From assembly GCA_024529925.1 (NCBI GenBank), contig JAFEUB010001051.1:186001-250000 (forward strand): DNA of 64,000 nt, written 5' to 3'. Position numbers and translations under genes: made by a program. Shown piece by piece: positions 38,383-51,214 of the stretch; positions within the stretch are counted from its first letter, which is position 1; each line of letters opens with the position of its first letter. The stretch is from Ophthalmolycus amberensis. Lineage: Eukaryota > Chordata > Actinopteri > Perciformes > Zoarcidae. Under the pieces are notes generated by a model, which searched no databases, was not told where the DNA came from, and was given only the letters and a program-made list of their open reading frames with translations.

Positions 38383-38568
38383 GTGTGTGTGTGTGTGTGG
38401 GTGTGTGTGTGTGTGTGTGTTTGAGGTTCATTCAATTTCGTGTGCGTGCGCAATGCATGTTTGCATGTGTGTATACAGATGAAAAGATGTGTTAATGGGT
38501 TCTGGCATCACCCTTTGTCCCTGGTGCCTCCTCACCCGCACGCGCACACACACACACACACACACACA
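38383..38568 (+). repeat. (GT)n followed by (CA)n, inverted microsatellite pair
   Basis: GT tract 38383-38421 (one interruption) and CA tract 38545-38568. Confidence 0.96.
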
Positions 38569-39200
38569 GTTACCCTTACCCCCCCACTCCCACCCTCCAC
38601 ACCACTCAGTGGCACGCCGAGCCATCAGCCGACACTGCAGCTCAGCGTGACAGCCGTGCACCCCCCCCCCCCCCTCCCCCGTCTCCTGACCCACCCACCC
38701 ACCCTCCATCTCCTCAGGGACCTCGTCTGTCTGCTCCTCCCTCCAGATGCAGCCCCACTCAAGGCAACACGGGAGGGACGCGGGAGAGAGGGGTGAGGAG
38801 TGGAGAGGAATGCGGTGAAAGCTGGAGTGGAGGGATGCTTTCCGTCCTTCAATCTCTACTATAGGCGGTGTGGAAGCACGCTGGGAGCACTGGAGTATGT
38901 TTGCATGCATGCGTCCTGTATCGTAATGGGCTTCCATTATGGATACCATGCCACGGATGCATGATTGCCTTATGCGTAGCATGAGAGTAGGTCGCATGTT
39001 TCCCACGCCGCTGCATGTCTTCGTACCAGAGGATTCTTTCTGCTCGCGTGGGTGTGAACATCTGATGGCGGGTGAGCCGACATGACACATGCATTAGCCT
39101 GGCTTTTTTTAAACACACACACAGTGACCAAGGGCCTGCCTGATGGATCAACACACACACACTGTGCAACGCAGCCATTCTCCCCCTCCACCTTCCGCCG

Positions 39201-39207
39201 CACACAC

Positions 39208-39238
<31 letters not shown>
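39201..39238 (+). repeat. (CA)n microsatellite
   Basis: CA tract interrupted once by CG. Confidence 0.96.
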
Positions 39239-39539
39239 AGGCTCGCATATGCTTGTAGTATTATGCCACAGTTGATTTGAAGACGGCAATTAGCTGCCTC
39301 CACATGTGGGCCCTGACATCTGCTGAATGTAATCTGAGAGCAAATGATAATTGTTCTTCTTTTGCTCTGCCCCACTCATCATAGTGTCTGTGCTGGGGTA
39401 GTTAAGTAAGGCAGGCACAGGGCGCAGCATCAAGCCTGAGCTTGTACGTGAGTATGACTGGAATGGAGGAAGGGATGCAAGAAACGCAGCAAAAGATACT
39501 GTAATCACATGAGAAAGCAAAGTGACTTCCTGTGCATAG

Positions 39540-39552
39540 GGACCTTTGACCT
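39540..39552 (-). promoter_or_regulatory. DR1-like nuclear receptor site (candidate)
   Basis: GGACCTTTGACCT is the reverse complement of AGGTCAAAGGTCC, one base from the DR1 consensus bound by HNF4, RXR dimers and COUP-TF. CTTTGAC words repeat just downstream. Confidence 0.35.
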
Positions 39553-40411
39553 CCCTTTGACTTCCCTTTGAGCCACACATGTCCCTGTCATAGATGAATA
39601 TTTCAGAGAGAACTCAGTGTTGAGCTTTGGCAGCTTTTGGCAGCTTCGCCAAGTGCAAAGTCATCCCTCAATATCACCTTGAAATGCCTGCACAGCTAAA
39701 AGAAATATCATGTCACCGAGGGCACTAGAGGGGGTCAGCTTCTTCAACTTCGGGGGAAAAAACACCTTTCGAGAATAACTCTCCCGCCGCGTCTTCATAG
39801 CTGGTGCAAGACACCAGGATTTTAAAGGGGTCATTTTTGTGGGAGGGAGGTGAACTCCAAACTCCTTCACACAAAAACAAAAATCCTCCTTTGGGTGTGC
39901 CATCCCATTATTCTCTTGCCAATCATGTCCCAAAGAGGCTCAGCGGTGTCCAAACAACAAACAACTAAGTCCCCCACTGAGAAGATTAGCGCCACTGTCA
40001 CAGTGACGGGAGATGAAAACAGTAAAACAACAAAAACTCTTCTCTACGCCAGGTTAAGGCCAGCACAGCTTTGTGTGTGGTGTCGGGGAAAAAATTGGAT
40101 GTCACTGTCAATTTCTGGCGGGGGGTGAAGCATTTAGACGTCGGGGAGAGGCTGAGTGATGGGATCAAGGAGGGGGAGGAGAGGATGCTCCACGACGTCA
40201 GCCACCATGCGAGAATGAGAGATGGCCCTTTCAGGCATGGGGGGTGGGGGGGGGGGGGGGGGGTCTGTCTGTCCGGCCGAATTTCCTCTGCTTTTGGCCA
40301 CTCGATGCAAATGTGATTGGGCAGCACTGGGCCTCCATCAGACAGCCCTGAAGTAATTAGGTTTAGAATGATCACGCAGTGCTCCGAGATAGACCTTGAA
40401 GCACGGGGAGG

Positions 40412-40412
<1 letters not shown>

Positions 40413-40452
<40 letters not shown>
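40413..40452 (+). repeat. (TG)n microsatellite
   Basis: Twenty TG units. A G-rich run (40239-40263, one T) lies 150 bases upstream. Confidence 0.97.
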
Positions 40453-40454
<2 letters not shown>

Positions 40455-41624
40455 TGAGAGGAGAGGTGGTGCTGCACGATGGAGTTAATTGAATCTGAAA
40501 TCCTGTCGGCCTGAAATGAGATACACCGATGTCTCTCACGCTGCGTCTCAGGCAGAGGGCTGCAAACATGACTGAATTCATAAAGTGAGTTATTAAAGGG
40601 CTGAAATTAAGTGTAGCAGTGCGCCCCTCCGTACTGTACCAGGCCCGTGACTACTAATGATCCAACCCCAGTGGAACGCCACCCAGACCCACCGACGGAA
40701 ACCCGAGACTCCCTTTCTCTTCACCGCGTTCTCCCTCCTCCTCACCCTTAAGCCGCCCTCCTTACTCTACTCTCCTCTCCTTCCCCTCGCTCCTGTCATG
40801 GCGCGCGATGTTCCAGACAGAAACCGCCGGATGTTTCTTAACTTGCTTCCCTCTCCGTTTGATATTAGTTTTTCACACTTTGAGACACTCTGATTCCACT
40901 TTGATGTTTTGTTTTTCCCCCCCGCTGTATGGCCCGGATGGCTTTGATCAATCGGGAACAGAAAGACTGTTCCAATGCGAGTCGACTCTCAGCGGAGAGG
41001 CGGATTTGAAAATAATGAGAGCACATTACGTACAAAGATCTGAGAGCGGCACAATCCCATTTTGTTTTTCTAAATAGTACAAATGAATCGCTAATGTCCC
41101 CCCGTTATAAACTATATTCAAGGTACGTTTTGGTCTGAGGAGGGAAAAAAAAGTTGAATTCGAGATGCAAAGCATGCTTGATATGACTGAGACACAGGGG
41201 AGAAATGCACATGGGAGAGCCTATTTATTTCCCCCTATGTGCTATGCAAATGAAGCAGTCTGACGGCTGCAGCGCGACTCATTGCTAGTCCGCTCAGCCG
41301 TCCACAAGGCTTTAGCATGTAATGAAATCGAGGCCTGTGGCTGAAATGACCTTTCCCCATCCGCTGAGCTCCCTCCTGCCGATGTGCGCGCACACCTTAA
41401 CGCGTGAGCGAGACGATGGGGAGTGGGAGAGAAACAATCACGGTCAAGGCAAGGAAGACAACACATGGAAAATTGCTTTTGAATTACAAAGGTAATATCA
41501 ATCGATGTTGAATTACACGTCTGATTTTCGTCAAAGGCAACCAATTAAAGACGGGAACCGCATTCCTCCTGTTCTGCCAGCGTCTCGACATGTGTTCGGC
41601 ATGTAAAGTGAAATTGTCTTTTTC

Positions 41625-41629
<5 letters not shown>

Positions 41630-41662
<33 letters not shown>

Positions 41663-41670
41663 TCTCTCTC
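41630..41670 (+). repeat. (CT)n microsatellite
   Basis: CT/TC tract with one CCC interruption. Confidence 0.97.
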
Positions 41671-41800
41671 ACCATGATCTTCCTTTTCTCTCTTTGGTGA
41701 GCGTGTCAGAGAAATGGAGATTCTTTTCATGGTTGGATCGGTATTTCGTTCCTCCCCATGTTTGTCATGAGGAATCTTAATTGGCCTCTCACTTCTATAG

Positions 41801-41832
41801 CATCCACCCTCTTGTTATGAAGAGGGTGGATG
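41801..41832. other. Perfect 13-bp inverted repeat (hairpin)
   Basis: CATCCACCCTCTT (41801-41813), a six-base loop GTTATG, then the exact reverse complement AAGAGGGTGGATG (41820-41832). Outside the stem, CACT and AGTG could pair after a small internal loop. Confidence 0.9.
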
Positions 41833-41839
41833 GGGACGA

Positions 41840-41859
41840 GTGTGTGTGTGTGTGTGTGT
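41840..41859 (+). repeat. (TG)n microsatellite
   Basis: Ten TG units, seven bases after the 13-bp hairpin at 41801-41832. Confidence 0.95.
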
Positions 41860-43257
41860 TAAGCAGATAAAGGCTGGTTGATATTTCCTGCTGCAGATCC
41901 ATTAGTCTGGTTGTTTATCAACTCATAATAGGCTTAATAAAAATAAATAAATAAAGTGGTTTGCTAGCCCTAACCGTACCTTAGTCAGAGTTTATTTACC
42001 ATGACCTTTCCCTAACCTCAATCTTACATAGTTGTCATACATACAAAAAAGGAAATCTTGGCATTGGACATTTTAAGACATTGAATGCAATCTGGAGTTT
42101 TGCTGAATTGGCAAATATTGCTGTCCTTGTCTGATATGAGTTGGTATATCAACCTCATGCTTTCACGGTTGTGAAAGTCTCCGTCTCGTACCACATTTCC
42201 CACAAACCCCTCTGCTCCTTGATACAAGGAGGGCTTGTGCGAGTAGATCGCAGATACGCCACTCGGTGTCTGCGATGTGAAATGTAATACGGAGGTGGGT
42301 TGAGGCTGCAAATGACCTTATTGATCTCGCTGTCTCATTTGTTTACAGTAATTGTCCTTCGGTTTTATAAATGGTTTCATGACTTGAAAAATGCTGCACG
42401 CAGCATGTTTAATTTGACACGCTGATGGTTCTGTTCTCGTTGGTTTTTTTTTTTTTACTGTATTTTTTGCTTTGGAGAACCAGCAGTTTGATCCGACAGT
42501 AGACCTGAAGAGGTGTGTCCAGGGTTATCTGTTTAACCTGCTGGTGATGTATCACTATCCCCGAGAATCCATCGGGGTTCCTATTCTCTCTCATCCTCAC
42601 TTTACTCACAATTACTGTCACTCCCTCCCTCTTTCTTTCCACATACCCGTATCCCTCTTCTTCCCTTCTCCTTCCCAGCTGCCCTGGAGATTCATTGTGG
42701 CATTGACAGAAAGACCTCTCTCGTCTCCCTCTGAACGCTGGGAAGGATGTATATCACGGACCGGTGTGTGTCCACGCCTGTATTTCAAAGTCTGACGTTT
42801 ACGAGACAGAGAAACCTGCCTCTCTTCTCCCCTCGCCCGTCCTTTAGCTGAGCGGCTTGGGAATCGGGACCCTCGAGCGTCACAAAAAACACATCCGTCT
42901 AAAGACTCATCAGCATGTAAATTAGTTTGTAAATGACTGCGAGAAGTCAAGGGTTATCAAAACTGAAGAGACAAATGACAAATTAATTCATGAGGTGACA
43001 ATGCATCGTGATAATAAACATGAGATATTACCTCTCAGCTACAGCACACGTATACTGTGCACCACCTAACCAAATCAGTGAAAGTCTCCGATCCCAGTGA
43101 CTTTCTGCACATCACTGGTATTTTGTTCCAAAATCCAGGCTGCCTTTTTTTTTTTTCTTCCCGGCTGTGGCACTTGCACATCCACTATTGTGGCTGCCAT
43201 TATTAAAAGAGCTGAACAGACTTTTGATGCTGTGTTTACTGAATGCTGAGTTGTGTG

Positions 43258-43277
43258 CGTGTGTGTGTGTGTGTGTG
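43258..43277 (+). repeat. (GT)n microsatellite
   Basis: About ten GT units. Confidence 0.95.
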
Positions 43278-43677
43278 GCAGCAGCCTAGCTGAGGATACA
43301 GAGAGTGGCAGTGATCAAAAATGGCCCATTAGGAATGCAGTGTGCCACACTGTATCTAGGTCACAGCCTGAGCCACCTCTTCCACAGAGAAACCACAGCG
43401 CTGCCCCCCCTCCCCCTCCCCTCATTCCCAGTCCTGCAGTGTGTGTGTGTGGGCTGGATTGGTTGAGCATTAGCCAACATGTTAATGTGTATATGAGCAT
43501 GTGAGATCATGTGTGTGGGACTGCTCATGCATGGGTTGTGACTTGGATATGCCATTGGCAACTCACAATGGGTTTGTTTGTACATAAAGCGAGGAAAAAA
43601 GAAAGCGTGCGGGGTGATTGTGATTGTAAAAGTGTCAACAGTTCAAATAACACAGGATGACTTTGCCTGATCAGAAT

Positions 43678-43681
<4 letters not shown>

Positions 43682-43720
<39 letters not shown>
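43682..43720 (+). repeat. (CA)n microsatellite
   Basis: About 19 CA units. Confidence 0.97.
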
Positions 43721-43721
<1 letters not shown>

Positions 43722-44088
43722 CTTACCCCAACACCTGAACTCTCCTCCGAGCTGCTCAAGTGTTTCTATGCAAATTGCCCTTCAGAAACTCCCTCTTCAC
43801 TGCTCTCATACACTTTAACAAATGGATGTATGAATGCGTTTGGACTGTTTATTTGTGTTGTAATGAGAGGCTTTAATCAGGGGTGTCAGGGATTTGAAAC
43901 ATTCCTCTGAGCGTGTGCAACAACACCCCTCCCATCACACACACACGCACAAACACACATAACTCAGTGATTTATGTGAAACATTAAAGGCAATCATGTT
44001 GGGCTGGGCCTCGTCCTTTGTATTGCAGGCTGTTTGAAATATGGAAAAGCCAAGCTGTCCCTTGATATGCAGGCACAGATAAATAGAT

Positions 44089-44089
44089 C

Positions 44090-44125
<36 letters not shown>
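44089..44125 (+). repeat. (CA)n microsatellite
   Basis: About 18 CA units. Confidence 0.97.
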
Positions 44126-44130
<5 letters not shown>

Positions 44131-47100
44131 GCTTGTGTGTACCTGCTGTTGCTTAAATATGAATAATTGGCACACGGAGAAAACGGATGAATGCAGTTGT
44201 TTTCCTTTTTTCCATCTTGCAAACACACAAACCCACACACACGCCAGAACTTTAAGTTGTAGACAGACATCCTCCTTCCCACACACACACATATGCACTT
44301 ATTCAGTTCAACAGCCGCTTTGATACCGATAGCTGTTGGTTTGAAAGCAGAGAACATCCTCCGCCGTTCACTGCGCTGCAGCTCTGTGTGTCTGTATTCC
44401 GTCTGGTCTCTGTGACTAGAGAGAACATTTCTTAATAAGAGCGGATTAACTCTGTCGCTGGAATTTTTGAAAAATCGACCATACCCTCCTACGCACACGC
44501 ATTCACACATAATGGCTCAAGCAAACCCAGTGGGAGAACAATAGAATATACGTGGGATGGGATGCCACCCAGAAATAGCCCTGCAGCTTTCTGTGACTAA
44601 CCATTCTTCACACACGGTGTATTTATTTGAGTCTCAACCCTTCTGCTGGTCTTACTCCTCCTCACACCCCTTCAGGAGCGTCGCTGGTAACAACTAACTA
44701 ACAACTATACACCGGCGGTGGAATGTAGTTGTTGATCAGGCCATTGGACACATACAGACTTAATAAAAGGCATGAAAGAAAAACAGAGCAGACAAGGAAG
44801 ACCGATTCCGAAAGAGGTGAATAAATAGAAGAGCTGACTGACGGAGAGTTTGCAGAAATAACAGGACTGACACGGCTATTCTCTGAAAGAGCGGAATAGC
44901 ATGGATCTCCATGCATCTGTATCGCTGCCGGAAAATCTTCATTTCCATACAATAACCTCTTTATGGTAAACAGGTGGGATGGGTTGAGCAATACAAGGAT
45001 CTGGGATGGCATGCAATTCATATACCTGTACATCGTTTTTTTCTTTTTCATTATTTTCGGTATGACCACGTTGAGCGTCACCGGAACGGAACATCCTTCG
45101 ACGTGACGCTGTCTTCTTCGCTCAGCTGGGAGCCCTAAGAGGCGTAGAGGTATCTGGTGAGAATCATTTTAACCTCCGTCTCGCCCGTGGCGCTGTCCCC
45201 CCCACTGGGGCCCGGCCTGATGTCATGAATAAATGCATGTCATGCCTCCATGGTGTGTGGGGGGGGGACACGCCGCTCTCCCTCGCCTGGCGCGAACCAT
45301 TTCGACTCCCATCCTCTCTCCCTCCCTCCCGTACCCCCCCGACTGTTTTCACACCATTGCTGGAGGAATTAGGCACGGCTTCCCTCTAGAGCTGCAGCCA
45401 ATCAGCAGCAGCCCCCACCGCCTCTCCTTCCCTCAGGAGGAAGACGATTGGTTCAGTGTGCGCCGGCCCTCGTCCAATGAGGTGAAAGCGCTGAGATGTT
45501 ATATCTCACTGTGACCTGTATGAGGCAGTGGAATGTGCTGCTGCATTAAGGGTTGGTGTTATTTTGACAGCACATATCATGAACCCCAAGATGGCGTGCA
45601 GCCAATGGGGGAGCTACTTTATCTTACACATCCATTGACGAATCTCAGGGTTGCAGTCTTCCTTAAACTCTCAAGGAAAACGGTTTTACCGAGGATGCAT
45701 CAGATGGTAGAGTCTGGGTTTGAAAGAGGTCTGGCTGAGCAGGGAAAGCGCTGACTGACATTACAGGTTGCGGATAATGAGTTCCGCGGGGAGAGAGAGA
45801 GATAATCGGCCGGCGGTGGCTGGAGGCTGGATGAACGACAGAGGAACATCCTCCCATACCTCTCCGGGGTTGGTGTCCCTAGAAACCAGTGGCGGGGACA
45901 TTACGCCGAGGCCACTCGACGATAACCAATGCCCCTTTAATGCCCGTTAACGATCGCTGGGTCACAGTGTGATTCCTTGGGAAGAAAAAAACAAAACACC
46001 TATTTCCTTTCTCTGACTGTCTTATTGGATTTTTTAAAATAATTTTTTTACAAGGCATCTGTGTGTCTCACCCCAGGTAGAGAGTGTTTACTCGCCACAG
46101 CTTCACCAACACTTAGCGAGGGAGGAGGACAGACAAACCCGAGAGCCTCGCCTCCCTAACAAGGCACTATTAAAATGACGTGCCACTGTGAGGCTTCTGC
46201 CCGAGGTGAGGCACTGCGTAGAAAGCATGCACTGCTACATGTTGACATGCCCTTGCATTGGTCAGGGATAGGACAAGACAGAAAGAGGTGTGTGAGTAGG
46301 TGTGCTAGACTCAACGTTCTGCTGTGTGCTTTCACTATCAATAAGAAAATAATGACATCTCTTGATTATTCTCTCTGAGGAAAAAAAATCCATATTTGTA
46401 TGGTGCTTTATACATTTTTCGCCTGAACGCAGTGGGTGGAGGCATGGTTATTTATTTTCTTCCTGACTGCGACAAATACAGTTTTGGGGGGGATGTGGGC
46501 TCAGATGTGGGGGGGGGGCCTCGCCCTGGGAGATTTGGATTAACTTTCAGGTTGGCCGAGCAGAAACCATAATGACTCTCTCTGTCTGCCCTTGAAATTA
46601 TCTTCTCATCACTTACTCAAAGTGATAGATGCAGACACTCTTTCTCTTCGGCTCACCTGCTCCATTTGCAGATTTGACTCATTTAACACCCTCATATGTG
46701 AGGCTGAACCAGGCAGTGCGTCACATCCCCGCATTCACTTTGAGCTTTTAGTAGGAGGAATAGACGGCTATTCCTGCTGTCACCCCCCCCCCCCCCCTCC
46801 CCCGGAAAGTCAGCAACTTCCTGTGAGCAAACCACCAAATTCCCCACAGAAGATGTCAAAGCAGATTAGCGTCTCTCAAATCTACTCCCCAGATTAAATG
46901 ATTGGAACAATCAAACTGGCTTTGAGGCTTTGCATAATTTACTTTTCCTCCCTCTTTGAAAAATTCTGTCTTTGACTTTTTTTCCCCCTCCCCTGTTGTG
47001 CTGCAGCCTTGAAGTATTATTACCCTGTAAATCGATAAAGATGATGTACGAGGCCTCAACTGCTCGCGGTATAAACCCTTCTGTATTCTGTGATATATGA

Positions 47101-48899
47101 GGAGGTATCATATTGAATGGAGTACCTATTTACTGACTTCTTTTATAGTAATAGCAGACACATACAACACAGCCAGCTCCTCAGGAATGCGCCTAATGTG
47201 CGACTGTATTTGAGAACATTGGATTTTACGAGATGCAGTCGGCAGAAGTCGGGACACTTTGATTGAACACTTCAATTTGACTGTCAATGCTTCATCGCGT
47301 CAGTGGCAGTCAGAACATTAATAAAGCATATATTATGACTGACGCATGTTAGATTACACACCACCCAAATGGCGTTTGATGGCCAATCAGACGTTATCGG
47401 AGCCGAGCGATGATGAATGGCGCGGAGCAGCTCGAGCTCTGAACGCAGCCTAAAGGTCGTAAATATTCCCCCGCATCTCCCGATCAAATCTACATCTTAC
47501 TCAGCTTGTTTGTGCTCGCGTTATATTGCCTTGAACGTCTATCTGCCGACGCCAGGTGGGTTAGGTCGATCCACATCTCTCCCCGCCATCGTTCTTTGTC
47601 TTTTGACGGGATCTTTGCATCATTTGTGTATTCATCACTCTTACCTGCTGTTCGCCACAGTGAGATAGATGCTTAGGGACGGATCATTAAACCCGAGCTT
47701 CGGTCTGGTGGAGAGAGGCAGGGAAATAAGATCTGAGCTTTACGAGGATGTAAATGGCGTATCATTGTTCTCGTGGCTTTAACGGAGATGTGCGGTCCAG
47801 CTGTTGCACACATAGTGACCGTTGCAAGTCATTTTAAATCGCTTGGAATGGTCTGGATTGAAAGATCCACTGTCAATTTTGTGGGGCAGAAAAGCAAGCA
47901 AGTGGAGGCTTTGAGTATTCTGTTAATCTGCTGTTCCCCACTCAAGAACGAGAGTCCATTTCAAACGTTAAACAGTCTATAATAATAAAAAAATACCACA
48001 AAGGATCTTGGTTGTAATTATACTGCAGTGGAAATAAAACTGGTCAGACTTTTGGGCCCAATGAAGTTCTCTTTCCCGGACTGCAAGGTACTGTAGTTAC
48101 TCCATTGTCATTCTACCCATGAGGCTGCCAATCAATATCTCATTGTCAAGCCTCATCAACCTCACTCTCAATACAGCTGTCGCGATGCCAGCCCTGATTA
48201 ATGCCAAGGTGCCAATACTGGCTCAAGAGTTTTACAGAAACGGCCAAGTTTGCTCTCCCTCTCTCCCGACACTGATTAACTCCAAATCATTACTGTTTTT
48301 TTTATTGGATTTCCTTCGTTTCTCAAATGAGACACTTATCTTCCAGAGGCAGGTATGAAAGTCAATACAGTTTGCAGTTGTCATACACACTGGCACCAGA
48401 GATATTTTCCTGCTGAGAAAACGTCGAGTGTCTAAATTTTACACGGGGGGGGGGGGGGGGGTTTGTGCGTCAGCGGAGGTTTTTCGGTGGCTAATCCCGT
48501 GTTCCACCGCGGTCCCCACTGGCAGGGCTCAAGCTGCTCAAGTGAAGGGCAGAGCCATGTTGTGAACCAGCAAGTGTCCCGATAGCCTTCTAATAGCTCT
48601 GGTCGTACCGTCCCTTCCCTCCGCCTCCGCTTTGCTGTGGGCCGCTCCTTCTCAGGCCACCGGCGATGAGGGAATAGCCTTTCATATGGGAGCTGCTGCA
48701 TGCCCACGGTCCTGCTCAGTCTAATCCGCCAATATGTTTCACGATGACAAATCCCTAAATGTATTGACGTTGATCCGGAGGAAAAAGGGACAAAAAAAAA
48801 GTTGAGGGCAGAAGTTTGTCTCCCCTCGAGTTATTTCATGTTTTTTTTCATGTTTTCTTTTCAAGGAGGGTCGGAGCAAGAAGAGACTGAGAAAAAAAA

Positions 48900-49400
48900 T
48901 TGGAAGCGGAAAAGAGGAAGGTGAATTTTCCTCTGGAAGTTAATGAAAGTCCTTGAAGTGAGGCGAGGGAAGCTGTCACCTGCCCTGCTGATAGATAGCA
49001 GGCTCACTATTATTAGCATGCCCAGCCTCAGCTCAGAGTTTTATGCCTTACCAGAGCCATTTGTTGATTAATTAATCAGGTAATGTATGCTATCTGTGCT
49101 ACAGAGGCACCCACATATGGCTCCCTTGGCTTCTCCTGGGCTCTCTGCAACCGCAGACCAGAATCTCCCACCGGGCCACGGCACATTTGAAAAATTACAA
49201 AATTACAAAGCAGCCATTCCCAAAGAGAAACCATTTGCACAAAGGTCCTGGCTGCTTTTCATGTAAAGTAGAATAATAAACATCCGTGAGGGAAACAGTC
49301 TCCCATGCCATGAATATATTCACTTCCACTGGCCCAAAGTCAACCTTGTCTGATCTCATTTTTTTAAAAACTGTCAAATAAAGCTCAGCTATGAGGAAGG
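48900..49400. other. Candidate conserved non-coding element
   Basis: Repeat-free sequence with GATTAATTAATCAGGTAATG near 49065-49085 and several homeodomain-like words. Texture-based inference. Confidence 0.3.
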
Positions 49401-50245
49401 TAAAAATAAACTGGGATTGAAGCAGCGCGGGGCTGCGAGACTGCACAGCGTAATGCTTTCTCCTGTTCCTCTGTCTGAAATTGAACAGGACAGCTCAAAA
49501 AAAAAGCCCATGCGGAACATCATAATCAATGTCTGCGTGCACAATGCTACAGCATCGAGTTACGCTGTGTACTCAATAAAAGCCCCGTCCTTTTCTGTGA
49601 TTATATTTATTGAATTTCTTCTCACGTCTCCCATGCCCTCCTGCCTGTATACTTTTGATTATTGCCTTGTCTTTACAATCATCAGATGTGTTCATATAAG
49701 TGGCCTAGTTTCCACCAACCTGACAATCATAAGAAAGTACAAGCGCTTACATTTTTATTGAGTTTTCACATTTGAAACCAGCAACATGCAGTATGGCATA
49801 GGTACCAAAACCATATGGGACAGAAGACATAATGACTTATGGATAGTAAAACATATGCAGTTCCAGTCATTCCGTGTTTAAACAGTTAGTTTAGTGGTTC
49901 ATTTTTCCCAATTTCTGGCAAAACATGTTTCCGCTTTTTAGTAGGCAATAATCTACTGAGATATCTGTCCCTTCCTTTTTGTAATCTCTGTAATTTTCCA
50001 AGACACTTTACAGAGCAGTTGTTAAGGATTGCATGTTATCTCCATGTTTACGCCTCCACGCCGGCGCCAGAGGTGTGAGGCTTTTTTGGGTTGTCCTTCC
50101 GTCTCTATGTGAAAACAATATCACCTCGAGGGAATTTCTTCACATGTTGCAAAAAACATCCTCTTGGATCCAAGGATGAACTGATTTAGAATGAGGTGTT
50201 CAGAGATCATTGTCACCTCACGTCGGTCCCATTCTCGGGATTCAA

Positions 50246-50400
50246 TATAATAATAATAATAATAATAATAATACAATTTATTTATAGAGCGCTTTTCACA
50301 GACAAAAAATCACAAAGTGCTTTAACAGAGCAGACATTTAAAAGCATAAAAAACATGATGTGACTCTAGGGTCAATAAATTACATACACAGAGAAATTAA
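50246..50400 (-). mobile_element. LINE/SINE 3' tail with (AAT)n, antisense to pard3
   Basis: A 27-base AAT repeat (50246-50272) is followed by TTTATTTATAGAGCGCTTTT and CACAAAGTGCTTTAACAG. Read on the minus strand this is a tail ending AAGCGCTCTATAAATAAATTG plus (ATT)n, typical of teleost LINE or SINE 3' ends. No coding sequence remains. Confidence 0.6.
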
Positions 50401-51085
50401 AAAAATTAAAAAAAATTAATTAATTACAGCTTTACACCTCGCTGTGAAGCTGTAACGGATTTACCGCCGCCGCCGCCGTGTCACTCCCGTCATTAAAATG
50501 TAAAAGTTTGCTGCCCAGAAAGTTGCAAATAATATCTGCGAGCTCGGCCGTTCCTTCCACTTACATTTCGCCCGGCTGCAGGTAGCTTGTTCCCGCCTCG
50601 CTCAAAACTAAATCATGAGCTGTCACTGCTCCCATCACTCTTGAGTGAACCCCACAGTTCAGGGAGGAGACTCATCTTCTCTTTTAGAAAGGGGGGGTTT
50701 TGCCATTTTCTACTTTTCAGAATCACTGAATCCTCTTTGCTGTCCTGGATGCAGACTTGGCAGAGAGGGAATTCACTACGTTATGAGTTATCTTTTGATG
50801 TGGCTTGATGCATTTTGATTGCATTCATATGAAAAAGGACAAGTTATTCTTTCAATAACGAATGGGTGGCCGGGGAGACTCCTCCTGAGCTGTCTTCCCA
50901 GTAAAAACCCGACCTGAAGATTTTGACAGTTTGACACTTTAATTTCCTACGGAGCAATTTACCTGAATTTCCCGGACAAAGAAGAGACGTGCTGCTGTAA
51001 AAAAAAATAATAACTCCATATTGGGTTGGGAATTATTAAAGTTTGGGCCTCAATTAAATCCTCCCTGCCCTTCTCTTTTACTCAG

Positions 51086-51214
51086 GTTCGGAAAGCACCG
51101 GAAGGATGAGGTGCCAGGAGACGGGATGGAGAGGAAGGGCTCCACTAAATCTAAAGCTGAGGACATGCAGGCGTCAGAGGAGGAGACCATGCGGATGAGG
51201 CGGGAACAACAGAG
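51086..51214 (+). CDS. pard3: PAR-3 polarity scaffold, internal exon 6 of 7 (FGKHRK and charged helix)
   Basis: This 129-base exon lies after a 16.2-kb intron. It starts after TTTTACTCAG and ends before GTGAGA. One base completes Arg of MFR, giving FGKHRKDE at the start. A variable linker (VPGDGMERKGSTKSKAEDMQ) follows, then ASEEETMRMRREQQR, which parallels mammalian TSEEERIRMKQEQER. Two bases are left over. The alternating charged residues suggest the start of the long helical or coiled-coil stretch that runs into the next exon. The FGKHRK motif is one of the most conserved features of the PAR-3 C-terminal half. The basic segment split between exons 5 and 6 is a candidate lipid- or microtubule-contact region by analogy with other animals. 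Confidence 0.95.

Larger units (their letters stand above)
34895..51085 (+). other. pard3: pard3 intron, 16.2 kb
   Basis: Longest intron, phase 2, GTAGGG donor and CTCAG acceptor. It carries the purine minisatellite at 38.2 kb, many CA/TG and CT tracts between 38.3 and 44.2 kb, G or C runs at 37297-37309, 38661-38674, 46783-46797 and 48445-48461, a perfect 13-bp hairpin at 41801-41832, five of the nine ATGCAAAT octamers, a conserved-looking block at 48.9-49.4 kb and a LINE-type tail at 50246-50400. Open frames here (for example minus-strand 38428-39090) are built from repeats and are not genes. Confidence 0.85.

Noticed and set aside
37919..38431. 170-codon open frame on the minus strand
   Set aside because: Ser/Pro/Leu-rich translation of the purine minisatellite and the THTHT repeat. 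Not a gene.
38428..39090. 220-codon open frame on the minus strand
   Set aside because: Kept open by CA/TG repeats and purine-rich tracts, and contains CVCVC runs. Low-complexity artefact.
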